A DNA stretch of 8,731 nt, from contig DQTK01000100.1 in assembly GCA_015662815.1 (NCBI GenBank), positions 1-8,731 of the forward strand, read 5' to 3'. Positions 1 through 5,216 of the stretch are shown in pieces (within the stretch, counting starts at the first letter, position 1; the number at the start of each line of letters is the position of its first letter). This stretch comes from Aquifex aeolicus. Its GTDB lineage: Bacteria; Aquificota; Aquificia; Aquificales; Aquificaceae. The translations under genes and the position numbers were made by a program. The notes under the pieces were generated by a model. It made no database searches. It saw only the letters and a program-made list of their open reading frames with translations, and was not told where the DNA came from.

Positions 1-189
1 CTTTAACATTTCATTGAGGAATATAAATCATTTGGAAATCTTAAGTTATAAGAAGTTCTTATACTTTTCTTTTATTCATTAATTTAAAAAGTTTCATATA
101 TCTATTTTTCATAATATTGTTATAATATTAAGGACGGTAAAATCAAAAATATTCTTTGCTGGACTTTCTGAAACTATACCACAAGGTCG
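1..189. other. Intergenic AT-rich DNA with no supported gene
   Basis: No open frame here starts from a credible codon with a ribosome binding site. One plus-strand frame is open from base 2 to a TAA near 82, but it encodes a low-information stretch and crosses the hairpin at 43-66, so it is not called. The region holds that hairpin and a direct repeat of ATAATAT at 111-117 and 122-128 (TTGT-type spacing). It lies downstream of cysQ (minus strand) and downstream of whatever plus-strand gene precedes the window. Confidence 0.6.
43..76 (+). terminator. Possible AT-rich terminator hairpin
   Basis: TATAAGAA (47-54) and TTCTTATA (56-63) form a perfect inverted repeat around G55. As RNA the likely form is TATAAG/CTTATA closing an AAGTT loop, lengthened by AAG (43-45) pairing with CTT (64-66) around a bulged T46. 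A T-rich tract (TTCTTTTATT) follows on the plus strand, which suits termination of a plus-strand gene ending left of the window. The stem is almost all A-T, so it would be weak in a thermophile. A DNA-level operator is the alternative. Confidence 0.35.
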
Positions 190-996
190 TCAGGCTAATT
201 CCTTCAAGATGTCTATAACTTCCCTTTGCCCCGATACGGCTACGAAGGAAGGATTTTTAAGAGTTTCCTTGTTGTAATATAGTTCCTCGTTCATAGAAGG
301 TGCTATAAGTACCATACCTCCTGCTTCCCGGAGAATTGCATGTCCTGCTACGGTATCCCATTCCATAGTAGGCGAAAATCGGGGATAAACACTTGCTTTT
401 CCCTCAGCGAGCAGACAGAATTTCAAGGAGCTACCTGCATTTATAGTTTCTAAGTCATCAAATTTCTTTTTCAAATTGTTCAAAAAGGCTTTTGTGTTTT
501 CATCCAGATGAGAGCGAGAAACCACCACTCTAACTTTACGGGTTCCTCTTTGAGGAATGCTCACTTCATTTACAACAGTACCATTTTTAACATCGGCTCT
601 CTTGGCTCCTTTACCTTTTTCCGCAAAGTAGATAACTCCTTTTGCCGGTGCGTAAACAACACCTAGAACAGTATTTCTATTTTCCACAAGTGCTATATTT
701 ACCGTAAAATCTCCCAGTTTTTTTATAAACCCCTTTGTTCCATCTAAAGGGTCTACCAACCAAAGTTTTCGCCAGTTTTTCCTTTCATCGTAATGTATGT
801 GAGAACCTTCTTCGGAGAGTATAGGAATTTCAGGACTGAGTTTTCTAAGACCTTCTTCTATAATCTCGTGGGAGATTTTATCAGCTTCCGTTAAAGGAGT
901 TTTATCTTCTTTATACTCAACCCTAAAATCTCTTTTATAAATCTTTAAGGTTTCCTCTCCAGCCCTTAGAGCTATCTCTATTACCTCCTTAAGCAT
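190..996 (-). CDS. cysQ: 3'(2'),5'-bisphosphate nucleotidase CysQ (PAP phosphatase)
   Basis: This 268-residue cytosolic Mg-dependent phosphatase belongs to the inositol monophosphatase superfamily. The family hydrolyses 3'-phosphoadenosine 5'-phosphate, a by-product of sulfate activation, to AMP and phosphate. Visible motifs are DKTPLTEAD (31-39), LSEEG (60-64, metal-binding Glu), DPLDGTKGFIK (82-92, metal-binding D82 and D85), GDFTVNIAL (95-103) and EWDTVAGHAIL (212-222, D214). The Lys after DPLDGT and the following FIK...FTVNIAL block are typical of CysQ rather than of general inositol phosphatases. Length is near the family norm. The ATG at 996 has no good Shine-Dalgarno: AGGA lies 13 nt away. 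A TATAAT hexamer sits 7 nt upstream, suggesting a leaderless message. It is divergent from the carboxylase gene with a 39-bp gap. Activity on fructose-1,6-bisphosphate or inositol phosphates cannot be excluded. Confidence 0.9.
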   Translation of the reverse strand: MLKEVIEIALRAGEETLKIYKRDFRVEYKEDKTPLTEADKISHEIIEEGLRKLSPEIPILSEEGSHIHYDERKNWRKLWLVDPLDGTKGFIKKLGDFTVNIALVENRNTVLGVVYAPAKGVIYFAEKGKGAKRADVKNGTVVNEVSIPQRGTRKVRVVVSRSHLDENTKAFLNNLKKKFDDLETINAGSSLKFCLLAEGKASVYPRFSPTMEWDTVAGHAILREAGGMVLIAPSMNEELYYNKETLKNPSFVAVSGQREVIDILKELA

Positions 997-1035
997 TTCA
1001 TTGATTATATCCTGCAGGTATAAAATGAGTTTATT
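997..1035. promoter_or_regulatory. Compact divergent promoter region between cysQ and biotin carboxylase
   Basis: On the minus strand a perfect TATAAT lies at 1009-1004, leaving 7 nt before the cysQ ATG. On the plus strand TATAAA lies at 1019-1024, leaving 11 nt before the carboxylase ATG. The 8-bp palindrome CCTGCAGG (1011-1018) fills the space between them. Neither side has a convincing -35, so the assignment rests on the -10 elements and their position. If both are used, the transcripts would start about 0-5 nt from the start codons. A protein bound to the palindrome would sit in the -35/-10 spacer of both promoters. Confidence 0.45.
1011..1018. repeat. CCTGCAGG palindrome, possible operator
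   Basis: This perfect 8-bp palindrome lies within 2 bp of the middle of the 39-bp divergent gap. It is part of a 13-mer (ATATCCTGCAGGT, 1007-1019) that recurs at 2657-2669 inside the minus-strand hypothetical gene. It is GC-rich against an AT-rich background. No regulator is identified. Confidence 0.35.
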
Positions 1036-2469
1036 ATGTTTAAGAAAGTTTTAATAGCAAACCGCGGAGAAGTTGCGGTAAGAATAATTCGTGCCTGTAA
1101 AGAACTGGGAATAAAAACTGTTGCAATATACTCGGAAGCGGATGTTCGTTCCCTCCACGTAAAAAAGGCTGATGAAGCCTACCTTATAACCGGAGACCCG
1201 ATAAGGGCATACCTCGATTATGTAAAAATAGTTGACCTTGCAAAACAGGTAGGCGCTGAAGCAATCCACCCGGGATACGGATTTTTGGCAGAGAACGCGG
1301 ATTTTGCAAGATATTGTCGGAGAAAAGGAATTACCTTTGTAGGACCAACACCTGAGCAAATAGAAATCTTCGGAGATAAAGTGAAAGCTAAAAACGTTAT
1401 GAAGGAGGCAGGCCTTCCTATAATCCCCGGTACCGAAGAACCAGTAAAGACCCTTGAAGATGCCAAGCTCACTGCAAGAGAAATCGGATATCCGATAATG
1501 CTCAAAGCCGCTTATGGTGGCGGTGGAAGAGGTATGAGGGTCGTAAAAAGTGAAGATGAACTGGATAAAGCCTTTGAAAGTGCGTACAGAGAAGCGGAAA
1601 CTTTCTTCGGTAAAGGTGATTTATTCATAGAAAAATATCTTGAAAATCCAAAGCACATAGAAGTTCAAGTTTTGGGTGATAAATACGGGAATATTATTCA
1701 TTTAGGTGAAAGGGACTGTTCAATACAACGTAGACACCAGAAATTAATCGAGATAGCTCCTTCTCCCGCACTCCCCAGAGAGCTCAGAATGAAAATCCTT
1801 GGAAATGCCGTAAGAGCACTTACCAGAGTTGGATATGAAAATGCCGGAACCTTAGAGTTCTTAGTAGACCTGAAAACGGGTGAATACTACTTCATTGAAA
1901 TGAATACAAGACTTCAGGTTGAACACACAATCACCGAAACCATTACCGGTATAGATATAGTTGAGATGATGATAAGGATAGCGGCAGGAGAACCGCTGCC
2001 TTTCTTACAAAGCGATATAACCTTCAGGGGTTATGCTATAGAGTTTCGCATAAACGCTGAAGACCCCAAAAAGAACTTTGCCCCTGCTCCCGGAAAGATA
2101 ACATCCTATTATTCTCCCGGAGGACCGGGTGTTAGAATAGATGCCTCAGTATATAAGGACTACATAATACCTCCGTACTACGATTCAATGATTGCTAAGA
2201 TGACCGTTTGGGCTCTTACATGGGAAAAAGCTGTGGCAAGGTCCAGAAGGGCACTTGATGAGTTCGTGGTAAGAGGTGTTCCTACAAATATACCTCTTTA
2301 CAGAGAAATCGTAAGAGACCCGGATTTCCTGAAGGGAGATTTTGGTGTTAAGTTCCTTGAAGAGAAACTCGCGAGAGGTGAATACGATTTTGAAATAGAA
2401 GGGGAAAAACCTATGGAAGATATAGTTTTAGCACTATCTGTAGCAATCGCCGCCCACTATGGTTTATAA
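1036..2469 (+). CDS. Biotin carboxylase subunit (ATP-grasp) of a multisubunit biotin-dependent carboxylase
   Basis: The 477-residue enzyme carboxylates the biotin of a separate carrier protein using ATP and bicarbonate. Motifs in order are VLIANRGEVAVRIIRACKE near the N-terminus, HPGYGFLAEN (78-87), K115, the glycine loop GGGGRG (161-166), ERDCSIQRRHQK (225-236), and FIEMNTRLQVEH (286-297, with E288, N290, R292 and E296). R338 follows in EFRINAEDPK, then PPYYDSMIAK (379-388). It is about 28 residues longer than E. coli AccC and ends in ALSVAIAAHYGL, a tail like those of Aquificales pyruvate/2-oxoglutarate carboxylase small subunits. Three usually conserved spots differ: HPVTE is HTITE (297-301), KASGGGGG is KAAYGGGG (157-164) and ECRINAE is EFRINAE. 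No carrier or carboxyltransferase gene is adjacent, so acetyl-CoA, pyruvate and 2-oxoglutarate carboxylase roles (accC, pycA, cfiB types) cannot be separated. The start lacks a Shine-Dalgarno. Confidence 0.9.
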   Translation: MFKKVLIANRGEVAVRIIRACKELGIKTVAIYSEADVRSLHVKKADEAYLITGDPIRAYLDYVKIVDLAKQVGAEAIHPGYGFLAENADFARYCRRKGITFVGPTPEQIEIFGDKVKAKNVMKEAGLPIIPGTEEPVKTLEDAKLTAREIGYPIMLKAAYGGGGRGMRVVKSEDELDKAFESAYREAETFFGKGDLFIEKYLENPKHIEVQVLGDKYGNIIHLGERDCSIQRRHQKLIEIAPSPALPRELRMKILGNAVRALTRVGYENAGTLEFLVDLKTGEYYFIEMNTRLQVEHTITETITGIDIVEMMIRIAAGEPLPFLQSDITFRGYAIEFRINAEDPKKNFAPAPGKITSYYSPGGPGVRIDASVYKDYIIPPYYDSMIAKMTVWALTWEKAVARSRRALDEFVVRGVPTNIPLYREIVRDPDFLKGDFGVKFLEEKLARGEYDFEIEGEKPMEDIVLALSVAIAAHYGL

Positions 2470-2510
2470 GTTTTTACTATTTATAGAAAATCCGCAAGCT
2501 AAGACCGTAC

Positions 2511-2544
2511 ATCTGTGATACAAGGTAATTCACTCAGATTTTTT
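2511..2544 (+). terminator. Weak candidate terminator after biotin carboxylase
   Basis: ATCTG-TGA (2511-2518) can pair with TCA-CT-CAGAT (2530-2539), with two unpaired bases on the right arm. Five T residues follow (2540-2544). It lies 42 nt after the carboxylase stop, and its right arm overlaps the last codons of the convergent minus-strand gene. The stem is short, so this is tentative. Confidence 0.3.
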
Positions 2545-2877
2545 AGCCCTATTTCTCTTCGGTTTCTTTTCCTTATATTTTTCAGAAAGTTCTTCTACAG
2601 TCGGGTAGTAAACCCTTATTTCTCCGTTTTTCAAGAGAACGTAGGCATGGTTCAAGATATCCTGCAGGTTTTTTTTATTATTTAGAAAGTTTTCCAACTC
2701 TTTTATTTCACTGTAGCCACGCATTACGTACTCTCTTTCTTCTCCATTATCGAAAATTATCTTTACCTTTAAGCACCAAAATTTGGAATTTTCGGCGTCG
2801 TGACATCTTTCAGGTTTACCGATGGGTTCTATCTTGACGCTTCTTGCAACTATATCTTCCTGCTTTACATTGAACAT
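2530..2877 (-). CDS. Small conserved-looking protein of unknown function
   Basis: I do not recognise a family for this 115-residue protein. It has no signal peptide or membrane segment. The middle alternates hydrophobic and charged residues as beta strands would: WCLKVKIIF at 34-42, EYVMRGY at 49-55 and EIRVYYP at 86-92. A helix-like stretch (SEIKELENFLNNKKNLQDIL) lies between them. The C-terminus from about residue 100 is a basic tail (KEKKPKRNRAKK) that could touch nucleic acid. Two Cys (C25, C35) are present but form no metal motif. The ATG is well supported by AGGGAGG seven nt upstream, and a TATAAT lies at 2913-2908. It is convergent with the carboxylase and divergent from the DUF2267 gene, so it appears monocistronic. 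The clear ribosome site and full length argue for a real gene. Confidence 0.75.
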   Translation of the reverse strand: MFNVKQEDIVARSVKIEPIGKPERCHDAENSKFWCLKVKIIFDNGEEREYVMRGYSEIKELENFLNNKKNLQDILNHAYVLLKNGEIRVYYPTVEELSEKYKEKKPKRNRAKKSE

Positions 2878-2907
2878 AATCTTTCCTCCCTTTGACCTGC
2901 CTATTCA

Positions 2908-2935
2908 ATTATAAATAGCAGAACTACTTTTTAAA
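2908..2935 (-). promoter_or_regulatory. Candidate promoter of the 2530-2877 gene
   Basis: A perfect TATAAT reads on the minus strand at 2913-2908. TTTAAA (2935-2930) lies 16 bp upstream and matches the -35 consensus at four of six positions. The predicted leader of about 23 nt includes the strong Shine-Dalgarno. Confidence 0.4.
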
Positions 2936-2990
2936 AACATCACATTGCCATCATAAAATCCGGAGAATATCTTAATAATTATAAGCTAAA

Positions 2991-2996
2991 TATAAT
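2991..2996 (+). promoter_or_regulatory. Candidate -10 element of the DUF2267/MEMO transcription unit
   Basis: TATAAT lies 40 bp before the ATG at 3037, which would give a leader of about 34 nt containing the ribosome binding site. No -35 consensus is visible at the right distance. TATACT at 3006-3011 is an alternative. The surrounding DNA is very AT-rich, so chance matches are likely. Confidence 0.3.
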
Positions 2997-3022
2997 TGCA
3001 ATAAATATACTAAGATTTAAAC

Positions 3023-3034
3023 AGGAGGTGGGAG
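3023..3034 (+). promoter_or_regulatory. Ribosome binding site that fixes the DUF2267 start at 3037
   Basis: AGGAGG at 3023-3028 lies 8 nt before the ATG at 3037, with a second GGGAG at 3030-3034. An in-frame GTG at 3028 would add three residues, but its first base is the last base of this site, so GTG cannot be the start. Confidence 0.8.
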
Positions 3035-3036
3035 TT

Positions 3037-3390
3037 ATGGCACTATTTGACGAATGGTATCACAAAGGACACCAAATAGTCCACGAGGTTATGAACGAAC
3101 TTAATTTGGAAGATGAAAATAAGGCTTTCCGTCTTTTAAAAGCAGTTCTCCAAACTTTAAGGGATAGGCTCTCGGTAAGTGAAGGAAAGGATTTTGCTTC
3201 ACAACTTCCGATGGTGTTGAAAGCGGTATGGTGTGATGGATGGGATCCCACAAAAGTCCCCGATAAGAGCATAAAACACAAACGGGACTTCCTTGAAAGA
3301 TTAATAAATCATCCGGGATTAAAGAAGTCGGCGGATATATCAAATCTTGAAGAAGCTGAGAAGGTAACAGTAGGTGTTTTTAGAGTTTAA
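3037..3390 (+). CDS. DUF2267 family protein, C-terminus lost to a frameshift
   Basis: As read, the frame gives 117 residues starting MALFDEWYHKG. The DUF2267 hallmarks are an all-helical fold with a block of the type AFRLLKAVLQTLRDRLSVSE followed by QLPMVLKAVWCDGWDPTKVP. In this family such a helical unit is followed by a second one. Here the second unit begins (EEAEKVTVGVFRV) and stops at TAA (3388-3390). The missing remainder is found directly downstream in the -1 frame (3387-3473). The family's function is not established; there is no signal peptide, membrane helix or catalytic motif. The start is set by a strong Shine-Dalgarno. The restored gene would end 14 nt before the MEMO gene, so the two probably form an operon. 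The short product may be made and partly folded, or the gene may be intact in the real genome. Confidence 0.8.
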   Translation: MALFDEWYHKGHQIVHEVMNELNLEDENKAFRLLKAVLQTLRDRLSVSEGKDFASQLPMVLKAVWCDGWDPTKVPDKSIKHKRDFLERLINHPGLKKSADISNLEEAEKVTVGVFRV

Positions 3391-3473
3391 AAAAACATAT
3401 ATCCTACGGTGAAATAAAAGATGTCATAGGAGAATTACCTGAAGAAATAAGAAAACTCTTGGAAAAAGCTTAA
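3387..3473 (+). pseudogene. Out-of-frame C-terminal part of the DUF2267 gene
   Basis: Read in the -1 frame from TTA at 3387, this stretch encodes LKKHISYGEIKD then VIGELPEEIRKLLEKA and ends at TAA 3471-3473. That is the expected second-unit ending of DUF2267 proteins (helix, then GEI.DV...LP.EIR.LL). It continues the sense of the upstream frame exactly: VFRV then LKKH. One missing base, most simply a T in GTTT before the A7 run at 3389-3395, explains the break. Restored length is about 146 residues. It has no start codon of its own. Confidence 0.8.
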
Positions 3474-3487
3474 ATTAAGGAGAAGAG

Positions 3488-4291
3488 ATGATTGTAAGAA
3501 AGCCGGCAGTTGCAGGTACTTTTTATCCAAGGGAGAAAGAGGAATTAGAACACTTAATGGATTTACTCTGTGGTTCAGAACATCGGGAAAAGATAAAGGC
3601 TAAATCTATACTCGTTCCCCATGCGGGATATATATACAGCGGGAAAACAGCATGTCAGGTTTACAAAAAAGTTAACCTTCCTTCGAGGGTAATTCTATTG
3701 GGTCCTAATCATACAGGCTACGGAGAACCCATTTCCGTTTACAGCGGAGATGCATGGGAAACTCCATACGGAATAGTTGAGATAGATAAAGAGCTAAGGA
3801 AAAAAATTCTGGAGTTTCCTTACGCAAAAGCGGATGAATTAGCACATCTTTATGAACATTCACTGGAGGTTCAAATTCCCTTTATTCAAAAGTATTCTAA
3901 AACTGGTTTCAAAATTTTACCGATAGTTGTAGCTTTTACAGAATACGAAATCGCAAGGGAATTCGGAAGATTCTTAGGAGAAACTCTAAAAGACAAAGAT
4001 TTATTGATAGTAATCAGTACAGATATGAGTCATTACATCCCTGCCGATGAAGCGAAGAGGAAAGATGAAATACTTATATCAGCCATGGAAAGGCTCAATA
4101 CTGAGGAGTTATACTTTAAGGCTCTTCAATATAACATAACAATGTGCGGAGTTATCCCCGCGGTAATAGGAATTGAAGCAGTAAAGGTTTTAGGAGCGAC
4201 AAAGGGAATAGTGGTAGATTACAGCAACTCGGGAGAGGTAAACGGAGACTTCTCAAAAGTTGTAGCATACCTAGGAATGATTTTTGTTTAG
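3488..4291 (+). CDS. MEMO1 family protein (AmmeMemoRadiSam system protein B)
   Basis: This 267-residue cytosolic protein belongs to the MEMO family, which is related to class III extradiol-type non-haem iron dioxygenases. Conserved active-site motifs are visible: VPHAGYIYSG with H45, LGPNHTG with H75, EHSLEVQIPF with E123 and H124, STDMSHY with H182, and a Cys (C220 in MCG). These correspond to the His/His/His and Cys residues that bind metal in human MEMO1. The N-terminus (RKPAVAGTFYP) is also typical, and the length is normal for the family. The enzymatic reaction in bacteria is not known. Members are often named for co-occurrence with AMMECR1 and a radical SAM protein, neither of which is in this window. 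AAGGAG lies 5 nt before the ATG. It follows the DUF2267 remnant by 14 nt and overlaps the 3' end of ppx by 21 bp, tail to tail. Confidence 0.9.
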   Translation: MIVRKPAVAGTFYPREKEELEHLMDLLCGSEHREKIKAKSILVPHAGYIYSGKTACQVYKKVNLPSRVILLGPNHTGYGEPISVYSGDAWETPYGIVEIDKELRKKILEFPYAKADELAHLYEHSLEVQIPFIQKYSKTGFKILPIVVAFTEYEIAREFGRFLGETLKDKDLLIVISTDMSHYIPADEAKRKDEILISAMERLNTEELYFKALQYNITMCGVIPAVIGIEAVKVLGATKGIVVDYSNSGEVNGDFSKVVAYLGMIFV

Positions 4292-5185
4292 GATTTTAGA
4301 CACTATAACACCTTCCCTCAACCCCCAATCGCTTACGATTATTTCATCCTTTTCAAAGATTTCCAAGGTTTTTAAGAAGATACCTATTCCGGCTAATATA
4401 ACTTCTGCCCTTTTGTCTTCGATTTGCTTGTAAAACCTGCTTCTCTCTTTAGAAGGAATTTTTTTGAGATTCTCAAACCATTTCTTTATTTGTTCCAAAG
4501 TAAGCTTTTTCCCGTGAACCTCTTTAGGGCTATAAGGATAAATATCGTATTCAAGGGCTACAAGTGTCGTAATAGTTCCTCCAAGACCCACAAGGTTATC
4601 AACATTAGTTTTTATTTTCTTAATTTGGTTCTCCAAGAAGCTTAAAAAATTTTCTATCTCTCCTTTTTCAGGCGGGTCGTGTTTAAAGAAAGTTTCCGTT
4701 AGGTTTACTATACCAAAGGGAAAGGAGGTAAGTCCTTCAACGTTAAATTCCTTTCCAAATATATATTCTGTAGAACCCCCTCCTTGGTCTATTACACAGT
4801 TCTTTCCCTTCAGGTTTAGAGAGTATACTACTGCAAGATAGGAATATCTCCCTTCCTCTTCGGGAGAAATAATTTTTACTTCTATTCCCAGATTTTTCTT
4901 TACAATATTCAGAAATTCCTGTGAGTTCTTAGCCTTTCTTAGGGCTTCTGTCGCTACTGCTACGACTTCGTTTGCTCTCAGTTTCTCTATATCTTTCTTA
5001 TACTCTTTGAGAACCTGTAAGGTTTCCTTTATCCTATCCTCCTGAAGGAGTCCCGTTTCCTTTACTTTAGTTCCCAAAGCTGTAATCCTTCCTTTTTCAA
5101 ATATGATTTCCATTTTCCTATCCCTTATTTCTGCAACCGTAAGTCTTACAGAATAAGAACCAATGTCTATTGACGCTATTCGCAT
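4271..5185 (-). CDS. ppx: Ppx/GppA family exopolyphosphatase / pppGpp phosphohydrolase
   Basis: The 304-residue protein has the actin-like two-domain ASKHA fold that hydrolyses polyphosphate ends or the 5' phosphate of pppGpp. Motifs are DIGSYSVR (7-14, phosphate loop 1, Tyr in place of the usual Asn), VATEALRKAKN (77-87), SPEEEGRYSYLA (107-118, with the catalytic-type Glu near 111), IDQGGGSTE (132-140, Gln where most have Ile), GLGGTITTLVAL (200-211), DKRAEVILAG (257-266) and SDWGLREGV (285-293). It is the short form without the C-terminal HD-like domains of E. coli PPX and GppA, as in Aquifex. Whether polyphosphate or pppGpp is preferred cannot be told from sequence. No Shine-Dalgarno precedes the ATG, and no other usable start lies upstream before the in-frame stop. 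GATAAT lies 9 nt upstream. It is divergent from cysM (31-bp gap) and overlaps the MEMO gene's end. Confidence 0.9.
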   Translation of the reverse strand: MRIASIDIGSYSVRLTVAEIRDRKMEIIFEKGRITALGTKVKETGLLQEDRIKETLQVLKEYKKDIEKLRANEVVAVATEALRKAKNSQEFLNIVKKNLGIEVKIISPEEEGRYSYLAVVYSLNLKGKNCVIDQGGGSTEYIFGKEFNVEGLTSFPFGIVNLTETFFKHDPPEKGEIENFLSFLENQIKKIKTNVDNLVGLGGTITTLVALEYDIYPYSPKEVHGKKLTLEQIKKWFENLKKIPSKERSRFYKQIEDKRAEVILAGIGIFLKTLEIFEKDEIIVSDWGLREGVIVSKILNKNHS

Positions 5186-5199
5186 AACTTTAGTATTAT
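5170..5199 (+). promoter_or_regulatory. Promoter of cysM inside the 5' end of ppx
   Basis: TTGACG (5170-5175) and TATTAT (5194-5199) are separated by 18 bp, and each matches its consensus at five of six positions. This is the best sigma70-type promoter in the window. Its -35 lies within codons 4-6 of ppx on the opposite strand. The start of transcription would fall near 5206, only about 10 nt before the cysM ATG at 5217, which explains the absence of a Shine-Dalgarno. Confidence 0.6.
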
Positions 5200-5205
5200 C
5201 GATAA
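5196..5205. repeat. TTATCGATAA palindrome centred between ppx and cysM
   Basis: A perfect 10-bp palindrome is centred at 5200.5, essentially the midpoint of the 31-bp gap between the two divergent starts. It overlaps the cysM -10 element and a possible minus-strand GATAAT -10 (5200-5195), so a protein bound here would cover both. No regulator is identified, and short AT-rich palindromes also arise by chance. Confidence 0.35.
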
Positions 5206-5216
5206 AATCTTCTCTA

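Noticed and set aside
2..82. Possible 3' end of a plus-strand gene entering the window in frame 2
   Set aside because: Only 26 codons are open, in AT-rich DNA with no motif, and the frame crosses a hairpin. It cannot be supported.
111..128. TATAAT at 121-126 as a plus-strand promoter
   Set aside because: No -35 is visible and it would point into the 3' end of the oppositely oriented cysQ with no plus-strand gene to serve.
1051..1505. Two overlapping minus-strand open frames inside the biotin carboxylase gene
   Set aside because: Both are antisense to highly conserved carboxylase motifs and look like chance frames.
3378..3395. Programmed -1 ribosomal frameshifting or A7 transcript slippage in the DUF2267 gene
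   Set aside because: The in-frame TAA uses the first two As, so extra As do not bypass it. The Val codon cannot slip to AGT, and slipping earlier at the T run leads into TAG at 3381. A simple indel is more likely.
5163..5216. Upstream in-frame ATG (5163) as the cysM start
   Set aside because: It would overlap ppx coding DNA, precede the best promoter in the window, and add residues not expected before the IGNTPLV motif. ATG 5217 is preferred.
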